64,000 nucleotides of DNA, from positions 682,001 through 746,000 of the forward strand of contig OZ244776.1 of assembly GCA_965219515.1 (NCBI GenBank). The letters are read 5' to 3'. How positions within the stretch are numbered: position 1 is the first letter of the stretch; the number at the start of each line of letters is the position of its first letter. The stretch is from Ilyomonas sp965219515 (GTDB lineage: Bacteria > Bacteroidota > Bacteroidia > Chitinophagales > Chitinophagaceae). This document shows, piece after piece, positions 1 to 8,145 of this stretch. The notes beneath the pieces were generated by a model that saw only the letters and a program-made list of their open reading frames with translations, was not told the origin of the DNA and searched no databases. Made by a program: the position numbers and the translations under genes.

Positions 1-351
1 TTTTGTTTATCTGGTTATTTATTACATCGTTTGCAGGCGCCGCTTTGAAACGGCAGATTTGTAAGGAAGCATAAAAGATGAATAATGAGTAAAAAAAATA
101 ATTATTTTCCCCGCTGCCATTATGTTTCAATCATTGTTTTGATATAATGCCGGTTGGATTGGAAGATATTGTGAGATTTTGATAGTGAAAGCTAAGCTGA
201 GATTGCGTTTTGATAACATGATTGACACCGGTTTCATTATCCGGATGGTATTATAATCAATTATAAAACCTGCAACTTCTGACGTACAACGTACAACCTA
301 TAACTTACGACGTACAACATAAAACGTACAACCTGCAACTAAAACCAGCCT
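1..351. other. Intergenic region at window edge
   Basis: I see no convincing gene here. The stretch is AT-rich and has stops in all frames. Its right part holds the short ACGTACAAC repeats listed separately, directly after the stop codon side of the Smr-family gene. Confidence 0.6.
269..342. repeat. Short degenerate ACGTACAAC repeats
   Basis: ACGTACAAC occurs at 282-290, 310-318 and 324-332, with an overlapping CGTACAAC at 290-297. The cluster is bracketed by two copies of CCTGCAACT. Spacing is irregular, so this is a small direct-repeat cluster and not a CRISPR array. Its function is unknown. It lies just downstream of the minus-strand Smr gene. Confidence 0.6.
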
Positions 352-1383
352 TCAATACTGAAAAAAAATCTGCGTTGCGCCGTAACCAAAGCGCGGATCG
401 TACTGGTTAATGAAAGTTTTTACTTCTTTGCGGGTTTTTAAAATTTCGTGCAATTCATCTTTTAGCTTACCGGTTCCAATGCCGTGAATCACAATCAGGT
501 CGGGCTGATGATGCGCAATGGCAAGATCGTACCATTTTTCAAATTCATGAAGCTGAAGGGTTAATATTTCAAAGTTGCTCATCTGCGTCCGGTTGTCGCT
601 TAGCTTTTCAACATGAAGATCTACAATGCTGCGGGCAGGCGGCAAATGCTGCCGCGCCTTTGATGCGTCGTATATTTTAAATCCTTTGGCAGCCAGACTT
701 TCAAGACCCAAATCTTCTGTCTCCGTTTTATCGGGATAAACGGTAAAAAGCGGGTACGACACGGAAGGCAGATTTTTTTCTTTTATTTCTTCAATCTTTT
801 TAAACATTTGCTTCGCCCTCAGCTTTACGGATGTTTCAATAAAACCGGGTTTCTTTTTATCGGGCGAAAGCAATGAAAATTCAAACAAAAAAGAAGGATT
901 ATCGTTCAGGCTTTCAAACGAAATATCGTGCAGATAAAAATCTTTACCCGCGCGCACCTCGTTGGTTAAATCGAATTCTGTAGGCCTGCTGTTTGTCTGT
1001 TGCCGGTATATAAAATGATAGCCTGTATCTGTGCGGTTAATGAGATAAATTTTAAACAGTTCTACTATTTCATCGTTAAATTCATCTAACCCGAATTTTG
1101 GCAGAAATGACAGCCAAACGCCCGGCTCGGCTTTAATGTCGGTTTTCGGCGTTTTTTCTTTCGGCAGTTGATCTACATATTGTTTGGGTTGCTTTTTTTC
1201 AGGAGAAACTATATTTTTTTTGGTAAACCGGTGAAAATAAGGAAAATCAATCTGATCCATATAAGCCGGAAATCGTACGCCGCGCACTTCAATCAACACC
1301 ATTTTATCATTCATAATTTCTATCACCTTTCCTTCTTCATTGCTGTGCAATACAATAATGTCGTCTCCTATCTGATATTTCAT
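352..1383 (-). CDS. DUF2027 / Smr domain protein
   Basis: This 343-residue protein has two recognisable parts. The N-terminus (about 1-60, starting MKYQIGDDIIVLHS) resembles the small beta-barrel DUF2027 domain common in Bacteroidota. The C-terminus (about 260-343) is a Smr domain, with the DLH motif in IVDLHVEKL and the HGIGTGKL motif typical of MutS2-type Smr nuclease or nucleic-acid-binding modules. The middle is a less conserved beta-rich region. I chose the ATG at 1381-1383 because homologues begin at MKYQIGD; an upstream ATG at 1407 would add eight unconserved residues. The likely role is RNA or DNA binding or cleavage in the cytoplasm. The exact substrate is unknown. Confidence 0.85.
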   Translation of the reverse strand: MKYQIGDDIIVLHSNEEGKVIEIMNDKMVLIEVRGVRFPAYMDQIDFPYFHRFTKKNIVSPEKKQPKQYVDQLPKEKTPKTDIKAEPGVWLSFLPKFGLDEFNDEIVELFKIYLINRTDTGYHFIYRQQTNSRPTEFDLTNEVRAGKDFYLHDISFESLNDNPSFLFEFSLLSPDKKKPGFIETSVKLRAKQMFKKIEEIKEKNLPSVSYPLFTVYPDKTETEDLGLESLAAKGFKIYDASKARQHLPPARSIVDLHVEKLSDNRTQMSNFEILTLQLHEFEKWYDLAIAHHQPDLIVIHGIGTGKLKDELHEILKTRKEVKTFINQYDPRFGYGATQIFFQY

Positions 1384-1536
1384 GGCGGCAAAGGTAAGTT
1401 GATGCAAAAATTAAAAGAGGGTAATATGCAATATAAAAAGACAGCAGATGCAGAAACAAGTAAACATCACAATCGTTTTACGGTTCGATAAACATGACAA
1501 TCGGAAACACATACTTTTTTGCCTGATAATATAGCA

Positions 1537-1567
1537 TTTGTGCAAATCACCAAACATCTTATATTTG
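1537..1567 (+). promoter_or_regulatory. Bacteroidota-type promoter of the integrase gene
   Basis: TTTG at 1537-1540 and TATATTTG at 1560-1567 are separated by 19 bp. This matches the Bacteroidota primary-sigma consensus (-33 TTTG, -7 TAnnTTTG, spacing about 19). Transcription would start near 1574 and give a leader of about 35 nt before the ATG at 1610. Confidence 0.65.
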
Positions 1568-1609
1568 GTAACCTGAATAAAATCAAAAGCCAAAATACGC
1601 CACCTCTTT

Positions 1610-2845
1610 ATGCTTACCGTTACATTAGCGCCCCTGCTGCACCGAAACAACTGGCAAATGGCCATCTCATTTGAGCGAAATATAAAAATTGCAAATATTG
1701 TAAAGAAAATCAACAGCGCAAGATGGAGCAAAACCTGCCGTTGCTGGTATGTGCCGTTGAGCAAAGAAAACTCGAGGTTCGTTTATACTGCCTTACAGCC
1801 GCATTGCCGTTTGGCGGTTGATGCCATGAAAGAATGGTTTGACGGTAAATCACCGGCAGAATCTGCCAATGCAGTGAAGCAGAATCTGAATAAGGAAAGC
1901 AGTAAGAGAATCAGATTATTTTCTACGTCTGTAAAATTATTTCAGTTACCGGCCGCGTCGTCTGCAAACACAATTCATAGTACAAATGCACATGTGTTGC
2001 ATGATGTTTACCGGCATTTGGAACTGAAGGCTTATAGCCCGAACACCATAAAAACTTATCTGAATGAGGTTGCCGCTTTTTTGCATACCATCGGACATTG
2101 CCGGGCAGAAAAATTTACCGTAAACCGCATTAAAGATTATTTGCAATATTGCTATCATGCACTGGGATTAAGCGAAAACACATTGCACAGCCGCACCAAT
2201 GCGCTGAAGTTTTATTACGAGCAGGTGTTAAAATATGACAGATTTTTTTGGGAAATACCCAGACCCAAAAAGCCATTGATGTTACCGAAAGTGTTAGGCG
2301 AATCGGAGTTGCGAAGACTTTTCAGCGCGCTGACATGCGTGAAACACAAAGCCATACTGTTTACGGCATATAGCGCCGGTTTGCGGGTGAGTGAAGTGAT
2401 CAATCTGCAGATGAAACACATAGACCGCAGCCGGATGCAGATGCTGATTGCGAGAAGCAAAGGCAAAAAAGACCGTTATGTAGGGTTAAGCCCGGTTTTG
2501 TTAGACATACTGGAGCAATATTATAAACAATGGAAGCCCAGGCCGCTTACTTATCTCTTTGAAGGCACGCAACCCGGCAGTATTTATCAGGTGCGAACTG
2601 CCCAAAAAATATTTCAGGTTGCCAAAGCAAAAGCCGGTATTTGCAAAGAAGTAAGCTTTCATTGTTTGCGGCATAGCTTTGCCACGCACTTACTTGAAAA
2701 AGGCATTGACATTAAATACATAAAAGACCTGCTGGGGCATTTCGATATTCGCACAACCGAAAGATATTTGCATGTACAAAAAGAAAAACTCATTCACATA
2801 GTAAGTCCGTTAGATGATTTGTGGAAAGGCGGTGAGTTAGATTAA
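1610..2845 (+). CDS. Tyrosine-type site-specific recombinase/integrase
   Basis: This 411-residue tyrosine recombinase would cut and rejoin DNA through a 3'-phosphotyrosine intermediate. Residues 1-75 form an extra N-terminal domain (with W-K-T-C-R-C-W-Y-V-P) seen in Bacteroidota integrases. Residues about 125-215 look like the SAM-like core-binding domain, and the rest is the catalytic domain. The catalytic set is complete: R259 in AGLRVSEV, a lysine in the RSKGKKDR beta-hairpin, H351 and R354 in HCLRHSFATHL, H377 in LLGHF and the nucleophile Y386 in ERYLHV. It is XerD-like in the C-terminal half. It stands alone, with no cargo or att sites visible, so it may be a solitary integrase or the remnant of an element. 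Confidence 0.9.
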   Translation: MLTVTLAPLLHRNNWQMAISFERNIKIANIVKKINSARWSKTCRCWYVPLSKENSRFVYTALQPHCRLAVDAMKEWFDGKSPAESANAVKQNLNKESSKRIRLFSTSVKLFQLPAASSANTIHSTNAHVLHDVYRHLELKAYSPNTIKTYLNEVAAFLHTIGHCRAEKFTVNRIKDYLQYCYHALGLSENTLHSRTNALKFYYEQVLKYDRFFWEIPRPKKPLMLPKVLGESELRRLFSALTCVKHKAILFTAYSAGLRVSEVINLQMKHIDRSRMQMLIARSKGKKDRYVGLSPVLLDILEQYYKQWKPRPLTYLFEGTQPGSIYQVRTAQKIFQVAKAKAGICKEVSFHCLRHSFATHLLEKGIDIKYIKDLLGHFDIRTTERYLHVQKEKLIHIVSPLDDLWKGGELD

Positions 2846-3211
2846 CATTGAGCTGATTTATTCAAAAGCAAAAAATTACTTTACACGGTTTAATTAATAG
2901 TCTCATCCTTCAAGGTATAAATAAGGTACAAAACATATCTGTTTTTGCCGTTGCGCCATGTTGCATCGTGTTGCAACAGTAAACGATAGAAGCCTTTGTG
3001 AGGGGCAACTTTCAGATTGAAACTGATCGGGTATAATTTTATTGCAGCCGCTAAAAAACTTATTTTGGGGCTTGCCCATACCATTATTCCGGAAGAAAAC
3101 AAGTATCTGATAAATCCGGCGCACACACTTTTTAATAAAGTAAAAACAATCTTCATCAGAAATATCCAGATTGATGAAAGATTGGTAAAGAAATAGTTTG
3201 AAATTGTTGAA
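2846..3211. other. Intergenic region with ambiguous coding remnants
   Basis: No gene can be assigned with confidence. The minus strand is open from 3156 to 2890 (88 codons, with a hydrophilic end reading YRLLLQHDATWRNGKNRY). The plus strand is open from about 2997 to 3196 without an ATG and reads like a protein C-terminus (NPAHTLFNKVKTIFIRN). Both cannot be intact genes. One is probably the worn end of a lost gene left near the integrase. Confidence 0.4.
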
Positions 3212-3718
3212 TTATTCGAAAATCAATTGATGCGTTTGTTTAATAATTCCCATTACAAATGTGCTTTGCACATGCCCGATATTTTCTGATGCGCTAAGCT
3301 TATTTACATGAAAATCGTAGTAAGCATTCATGTCTTCACACATCACTTTCAACATAAAATCAAATTCGCCCGAAATGCTGTAACATTCTATTACTTCGTT
3401 CAACTCGTTAATGGTTTTAATAAATTTGATTCCTGCATTTTTACTATGCTGTTTGAGAGACACATAGCAAATGACCATCAACGATTTATTTATTTTTATA
3501 TGATCAACCAGGGTTACATACTGTTTAATTACGCCACTGGCTTCCATTTTTTTTATACGCTCATGAACCGGCGTGGTGCTTAAATGCGTTTTCTCCGAAA
3601 TTTCTTTAACAGTAATGCGCGCGTTTTGCTGAAGAAGATGAAGGATGGCAAAATCTTTTTTATCAAGCAATAACTCAGCAAAGGGCAGATTTTCTGTTTT
3701 AGATAAATCAGACTTCAT
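3212..3718 (-). CDS. Lrp/AsnC family transcriptional regulator
   Basis: This 168-residue protein has an N-terminal winged helix-turn-helix (about 20-75, ILHLLQQNARITVKEISEKTHLSTTPVHERIKKME, shown here in outline only) and a C-terminal RAM/AsnC ligand-sensing domain (about 85-160, ending in GHVQSTFVMGIIKQT). Lrp-family proteins form dimers to octamers and respond to amino acids. The gene is divergent from ahcY across a 111-bp spacer that contains three evenly spaced TTTATTC boxes, so it probably controls ahcY, itself, or both. The ATG at 3716-3718 is the natural start. Which amino acid it senses is not visible; methionine-cycle control is an inference from context. Confidence 0.9.
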   Translation of the reverse strand: MKSDLSKTENLPFAELLLDKKDFAILHLLQQNARITVKEISEKTHLSTTPVHERIKKMEASGVIKQYVTLVDHIKINKSLMVICYVSLKQHSKNAGIKFIKTINELNEVIECYSISGEFDFMLKVMCEDMNAYYDFHVNKLSASENIGHVQSTFVMGIIKQTHQLIFE

Positions 3719-3728
3719 AAACTACATG

Positions 3729-3797
3729 TTTATTCTTTTTTTAAAGATACAAAAAGAATTTTATTCCAAATTTTTTAAAGTAATAAGAAATTTATTC
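3729..3797. promoter_or_regulatory. Three TTTATTC boxes at exact 31-bp spacing
   Basis: TTTATTC occurs at 3729-3735, 3760-3766 and 3791-3797, so the step is exactly 31 bp, about three DNA turns. The second and third boxes are preceded by GAAT or GAAA, making imperfect palindromes such as GAATTTTATTC. The first box is 11 nt from the lrp-type start codon and the third lies just before the ahcY -7 element. This is the pattern expected of an operator wrapped around an Lrp-type oligomer. The assignment is inferred from position and phasing. Confidence 0.55.
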
Positions 3798-3805
3798 TAC
3801 TAAAT

Positions 3806-3813
3806 TAGTTTTG
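3806..3813 (+). promoter_or_regulatory. -7 element of ahcY promoter
   Basis: TAGTTTTG matches the Bacteroidota TAnnTTTG -7 element 17 nt before the ahcY ATG. No good -33 TTTG is seen about 19-23 bp upstream, where the TTTATTC boxes lie instead, which would fit an activator-dependent promoter. Confidence 0.45.
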
Positions 3814-3829
3814 CGGTCAAATAAAATTT

Positions 3830-5158
3830 ATGTCAACTACATTATCAACATTCATTGATTTAAGTATGCCTTATAAAGTTGCCGATATAAAATTGGCGGA
3901 ATGGGGCAGAAAAGAAATTCGCTTGGCTGAAGCTGAAATGCCTGGCTTAATGGCATTGCGCACCGAATATGGCGCATCTCAGCCATTAAAAGACGCACGC
4001 ATTGCCGGTTGTTTACACATGACCATTCAAACCGCCGTGTTAATTGAAACGCTGGTGGCTTTGGGTGCCGAAGTGAGATGGAGTTCCTGCAATATTTTTT
4101 CTACGCAGGATCATGCTGCGGCTGCTATTGCAGCGGCTGGTATCGGCGTGTTTGCCTGGAAAGGACAAACCACCGAAGAAGCCGACTGGTGTATAGAACA
4201 GACATTGTTTTTTGGCAATACAGATACGCCATTGAATATGATTTTAGATGATGGCGGCGATTTAACCAATATGGTTTTGGATAAATATCCTGAACTTGCC
4301 CATCATGTAAAAGGCATTTCTGAAGAAACCACAACCGGCGTTCATCGCTTATACGAAAGAGTAGCCAAAGGCACATTACCGATGCCTGCCATCAATGTAA
4401 ACGATTCTGTTACCAAGAGCAAGTTCGATAACAAATATGGCTGTAAGGAAAGTCTGGTAGATGCCATTCGCCGCGCTACTGATATTATGCTGGCAGGTAA
4501 GGTTGCGGTTGTAGGCGGTTATGGCGATGTTGGTAAAGGTTCTGCGGCTTCTTTGCGCGGCGCCGGTTGCCGTGTGATGGTTACCGAAATAGATCCGATC
4601 TGCGCTTTGCAGGCCGCTATGGATGGTTATGAAGTAAAAAAGATGATTGATGCCGTAAAAGAAGCCGACATAATTGTTACGGCAAGCGGCTGCCGCGATT
4701 TGATTACGGAAGCGCATTTTCGCGCCATGAAAGACAAAGCCATCGTTTGCAATATCGGGCATTTTGATATTGAGATTGACATGGCGTGGCTGAACGACAA
4801 TTATGGCAATACAAAAGATACCATTAAGCCGCAGGTAGATTTGTATGAGATTGATGGCAAGGAAGTGATTGTACTGGCAGAAGGTCGTTTGGTAAATCTG
4901 GGTTGTGCAACGGGTCATCCTTCTTTCGTAATGAGCAATTCATTTACCAATCAGGTGCTGGCGCAAATTGAATTGTGGACGAATGGCGATGCTTACAAAA
5001 ACAAAGTGTATGTATTGCCAAAACATCTTGATGAAAAGGTAGCGCATTTGCATCTCTCGAAAATCGGTGTTGTGCTCGATGAGCTTTCTGATGTGCAGGC
5101 CGGTTATTTGGGCATTGATAAAAATGGTCCGTTTAAGTCTGATTTGTACCGGTATTAA
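3830..5158 (+). CDS. ahcY: Adenosylhomocysteinase
   Basis: S-adenosylhomocysteine hydrolase reversibly splits SAH into adenosine and homocysteine and clears the inhibitory product of SAM-dependent methylation. The protein is 442 residues, normal for bacterial SahH. The substrate domain contains GCLHMTIQTAVLIETL and the Rossmann NAD domain contains VVGGYGDVGKGSA. The C-terminus ends in KSDLYRY, the conserved tail with Lys and Tyr that reaches the neighbouring subunit's NAD site. The gene is single, followed by a strong terminator, and divergent from an Lrp-type regulator. The identification is secure. Confidence 0.98.
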   Translation: MSTTLSTFIDLSMPYKVADIKLAEWGRKEIRLAEAEMPGLMALRTEYGASQPLKDARIAGCLHMTIQTAVLIETLVALGAEVRWSSCNIFSTQDHAAAAIAAAGIGVFAWKGQTTEEADWCIEQTLFFGNTDTPLNMILDDGGDLTNMVLDKYPELAHHVKGISEETTTGVHRLYERVAKGTLPMPAINVNDSVTKSKFDNKYGCKESLVDAIRRATDIMLAGKVAVVGGYGDVGKGSAASLRGAGCRVMVTEIDPICALQAAMDGYEVKKMIDAVKEADIIVTASGCRDLITEAHFRAMKDKAIVCNIGHFDIEIDMAWLNDNYGNTKDTIKPQVDLYEIDGKEVIVLAEGRLVNLGCATGHPSFVMSNSFTNQVLAQIELWTNGDAYKNKVYVLPKHLDEKVAHLHLSKIGVVLDELSDVQAGYLGIDKNGPFKSDLYRY

Positions 5159-5180
5159 TTTATTGCTTCAGTAAAATACT

Positions 5181-5216
5181 AAGGTCTCTGAAAATAACTT
5201 TGGAGACCTTTTTATT
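5181..5216 (+). terminator. Rho-independent terminator after ahcY
   Basis: AAGGTCTC (5181-5188) pairs with GAGACCTT (5203-5210) across a 14-nt loop and is followed by a T-rich run. It lies 22 nt after the ahcY stop codon. Confidence 0.8.
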
Positions 5217-5239
5217 TTATTTTTGATAAAAACTGTGAT

Positions 5240-5481
5240 ATGGATACATTAATCAGAATGAAAGCCTTATTGATTTTCTTCGCGCTTCATTCAAGGGAAA
5301 AAAAATTGCCGTTCATATTTATGAGGAAGAAGAAATGGATGAAACGGAATACATATTGAGTGATCCGGGAGCTCGAAAAGATATTTTGCAAAGTATAGAA
5401 GATGCAAAAAATGGCATTGGCTTAAAAACCTATACTATTGAAGAATTGAAGCAGGAATTTATAAACGAACCGGAGGCATGA
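5240..5481 (+). pseudogene. Frameshifted antitoxin of a YoeB/Txe-type module
   Basis: From about 5251 one frame reads as an antitoxin: N-Q-N-E-S-L-I-D-F-L-R-A-S-F-K-G-K-K, then an acidic middle, ending KQEFINEPEA at the TGA 5479-5481. No start codon exists in that frame. An ATG at 5240 begins M-D-T-L in another frame, and adding one A near 5250 joins the two into MDTLNQNESLIDFLRAS. A single-base deletion has therefore probably killed the gene. The stop overlaps the toxin start (ATGA), the usual arrangement for such pairs. The length, about 80 residues, fits the small antitoxins found before Txe/YoeB toxins. Confidence 0.7.
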
Positions 5482-5729
5482 GGGAGGTAACCTTAGCAAG
5501 GAAAGCAAGAGAGCATATACAATATTTTCTTTTGAATGATCGGAAATTAGTTGTCAAAATTTTTGATTTGCTTAATGCTATGGTTAACAACCCTTTTGAG
5601 GGAATCGGAAAACCAGAACCTCTAAAAGGCTATTGGAGCCGCCGCATTAATGATGAACATTGAATCGTTTATGAAATTACGAATGATTCTGTTATCATTA
5701 TTTCCTGCCGCACACATTATCGGCAATAA
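5478..5729 (+). pseudogene. YoeB/Txe-type mRNA interferase toxin with nonsense codon
   Basis: The reading frame spans 84 codons, the exact size of YoeB, a ribosome-dependent mRNase. It contains the family signature NPFEGIGKPEPLKG and WSRRINDEH, then TGA at 5661-5663, then IVYEITNDSVIIISCRTHYRQ (split around the stop). In YoeB the residue after EH is the catalytic Arg65, so a CGA to TGA change has removed precisely that residue. The distal His of CRTHY is still encoded. The upstream antitoxin is also broken. Both halves are therefore inactive unless the stop is read through. Confidence 0.85.
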
Positions 5730-5741
5730 ATTGTTTTAAAT

Positions 5742-5777
5742 AAAAAAGTTCCGAACTCTGTAAGTTCGGAACTTTTA
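5742..5777. terminator. Bidirectional terminator
   Basis: A perfect stem GTTCCGAAC (5748-5756) / GTTCGGAAC (5764-5772) has an A-run on the left and a T-run on the right. It lies between the convergent toxin remnant and the minus-strand SPFH gene and can stop transcription from both sides. Confidence 0.85.
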
Positions 5778-5800
5778 TCTGTATGACCCTTTCTTATATA

Positions 5801-6760
5801 TTACACCGGTTGTTTTGTCTGACCATTCACCGGCTGTCCGTTGCCATTCATTTTCATTAATCCCATCAGTTGCTGCATTGTTTTTTGCATACCATCTGTA
5901 CTGCCATCAAGAAAAATAACGTTGCCTCTGCCATATTCGGCAAAGTTCTTAATGGCTTCTGTCCACATACTGAATAAAATAACATTGGTATCTAAATTCG
6001 CCTGCTTCATCTGTTCGGCTGCCTGGCTCATACCGCGTGCTACTTCTTCTCTGAACAACGCCACGCCCTGACCGCGCAATCTTGCCGCTTCACGTTCAGC
6101 TTCGGCCGCAATTTTTATAGAATTGCCTTCTGCTTCGGCGCCTTTGGTTTTGGTAATCAAAAGAGCTTGTCCTTCATTTTCCGCCGCCGCTTTTAAATTG
6201 TTGCTGGCAACCACGCGGCTCATGCTGTCCATTACCTGTTTGTCGAATGTGATGTCGTTAATCTGAAGGTCCTGCAAATGATAACCCCATTCTTCCAGGG
6301 AATGATCAATCTGATTTTTTACATACTCTACAATTTCTCTGCGCAGCAACAAAATTTCGGCTTGCCGTTTCGTGGCAACAAAGGCACGGATAGAACCTTC
6401 CACGGTGCGAATGAGCGCCTGCATTAAATCTTTTTCACTAATGAATTTAAAAGCCACTTTAATAATGGTTTGTTCATTCTGATCAATCACCGAATACAGC
6501 AACATGCTTTTAAAATATACATTCGCCTGGTCAACCGTTACTGCCTGAAACTCCAGTTCCACCGAGCGGTTTTGTATGCTGATGCGTCGATAAATCTGTT
6601 CTAAAACCGGTATCTTAAAATTCAATCCGGGAAGTAAGATGCGCCGGTATTTGCCAAACAAAGTAACCACCGAAATGGTGCCTTGCTGAACCGTAACCAA
6701 ACCGCTGAATATGATAAGAAGAACAAGTAACAGCCACCAGTAATCTCTGAAAAATTCCAT
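5801..6760 (-). CDS. SPFH/band-7 domain protein (stomatin/flotillin-like)
   Basis: This 319-residue protein has one N-terminal membrane segment (about 8-28, WWLLLVLLIIFSGLV), then an SPFH/band-7 domain (about 25-200), then an Ala/Glu-rich coiled coil (about 195-260, with KGAEAEGNSIKIAAEAEREA) and a Gly/Gln-rich tail ending in GQTKQPV. Such proteins form membrane-bound rings or scaffolds that organise microdomains or regulate membrane proteases. No protease partner or NfeD gene is adjacent, so the client is unknown. The gene stands alone between a terminator and a transglutaminase-like gene on the same strand. Confidence 0.9.
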   Translation of the reverse strand: MEFFRDYWWLLLVLLIIFSGLVTVQQGTISVVTLFGKYRRILLPGLNFKIPVLEQIYRRISIQNRSVELEFQAVTVDQANVYFKSMLLYSVIDQNEQTIIKVAFKFISEKDLMQALIRTVEGSIRAFVATKRQAEILLLRREIVEYVKNQIDHSLEEWGYHLQDLQINDITFDKQVMDSMSRVVASNNLKAAAENEGQALLITKTKGAEAEGNSIKIAAEAEREAARLRGQGVALFREEVARGMSQAAEQMKQANLDTNVILFSMWTEAIKNFAEYGRGNVIFLDGSTDGMQKTMQQLMGLMKMNGNGQPVNGQTKQPV

Positions 6761-6855
6761 AGCTCAAATTTTAAGGAAAGGTAGTAAAAGAAAGATAAGA
6801 CCAATTGTTATATGTTGAACGGAAACATAGGTTAGGTTCAACCTTCAAAAATTTA

Positions 6856-8034
6856 TTAATTTAAAGGAATTCCGAACCAGGTAATTTTCTTTTCATAAAA
6901 CATGGCTTTGCGTTTCGATTTGCTTTTACTTATATAAACTGTTAGCCAGTCCTGCTGCTCTTTTGCATGAACTTCCGCATCAGCAGTGGCTTTGGTAAGC
7001 TGAGATACCAGAGTGGCTGTATTTCTGTCCGGATTTGAAATGCTATCCAATTTTGCTGAGGTCTCGGCGAGTTTTGTATATACCGTGTCTATCATGCGCT
7101 GTATATCAGCGTCTTCTTTTTGCGGAATGAACTGATGATTTCGATAATCTATAAAAGCATTTAAACTATTAATGGCTTCGTTATAGCTGACTCCTGCACT
7201 ATTATATAAGTTTATTTTACCATTTTCAATTTCCATTTTTATGTGCTGCAGCCTGTCAAAGATCATCCCGTTTCTAATACCGTTTGCTTCTATTCGTCTG
7301 GCAGATGATACCAGTTTTTCAGTCTGACTTTGCTGTTCATACACTTGTAACGAATCTTTAAAATTGAAAAAAGGCTTTGCTTTGTTTTGAGTAATTATGC
7401 CTTCATAAAATTCCTGATTGGTCACAGGATAATTTAGAAACTGCCAGAGATAGTCAAACGGCATGTGTGTTTTGATAATTGTTGATGGGTTGATTTTGTA
7501 GTAGGAGTTGTCTATCTTCTTGTAAAACTTACCGTTGTTTATATAACCTGATCCCCAGGTTGGATCGTACAGATACCAGGCCGTATCTATAAAAGCAGCA
7601 CACCAGGCATGAGGTATATAATCTGTAAAACCGTTTTGTTTTGTATAACCTTCAACAACATACGACCGGATGCCAGACTTAAGGCAAACATCGTTAAACA
7701 CAGCTGCATAGTTTTCGCAAATGCCTTTGTGCGTAGCTAACGGCTTGTTTATTTTATCTTCTACCTTTTCATAAAAATTAATGGCGAATATATTTTCAAT
7801 GTCATATTCAAAGTTGGTTGCTACCCAAACAAAGATGGCTCTTGCTTTATCTTTATCGTTTGTAAAATTCGATGAAATATAACGGGCGATACCATCGGTT
7901 GTTTTGGCAGATGTATCAGGCAATTGCAATGCTTTTTTATCAATTGAGGCATATAAATTGACGGATGTTTTTTGGGCTAATACGGATTGAATCCATACGA
8001 TAAGCACAGTAAGAAACAAAGTGCGTTTTATCAT
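6856..8034 (-). CDS. Exported transglutaminase-like protein
   Basis: The 392-residue product begins with a signal peptide (MIKRTLFLTVLIVWIQSVLA-Q). A transglutaminase-like papain-fold domain follows (about 50-165) with the Cys-His-Asp triad in place: C in THKGICENYAAVF, H in YIPHAWCAAF and D in YLYDPTWGSG. The C-terminal 200 residues are helical and not recognised. Proteins of this type in Bacteroidota are thought to be periplasmic proteases, peptidases or cross-linkers; the real substrate is unknown. It is followed on the same strand by the SPFH gene after a 95-bp gap, so co-transcription is possible but not certain. Confidence 0.85.
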   Translation of the reverse strand: MIKRTLFLTVLIVWIQSVLAQKTSVNLYASIDKKALQLPDTSAKTTDGIARYISSNFTNDKDKARAIFVWVATNFEYDIENIFAINFYEKVEDKINKPLATHKGICENYAAVFNDVCLKSGIRSYVVEGYTKQNGFTDYIPHAWCAAFIDTAWYLYDPTWGSGYINNGKFYKKIDNSYYKINPSTIIKTHMPFDYLWQFLNYPVTNQEFYEGIITQNKAKPFFNFKDSLQVYEQQSQTEKLVSSARRIEANGIRNGMIFDRLQHIKMEIENGKINLYNSAGVSYNEAINSLNAFIDYRNHQFIPQKEDADIQRMIDTVYTKLAETSAKLDSISNPDRNTATLVSQLTKATADAEVHAKEQQDWLTVYISKSKSKRKAMFYEKKITWFGIPLN

Positions 8035-8145
8035 CTTTGATCAGTCAGTTTTTGGGAAAAATAAATTGCGATTTCAAAACAGATAAAGATAAACAGTTAA
8101 ATAGAATCCCGGTTGTTTGTGAGAGTAAAATTACAATCTTTCATT

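Noticed and set aside
282..332. Possible CRISPR-like repeats
   Set aside because: Repeats of 9 bp with irregular gaps of 0-13 bp and no cas genes; far too short for CRISPR.
1411..1764. Minus-strand 117-codon frame upstream of the integrase
   Set aside because: It covers the integrase promoter and its 5' coding part, with a Cys/Phe-rich unlikely product.
4376..4918. Minus-strand frame of 180 codons opposite ahcY
   Set aside because: Shadow of the conserved ahcY gene; no plausible domain.
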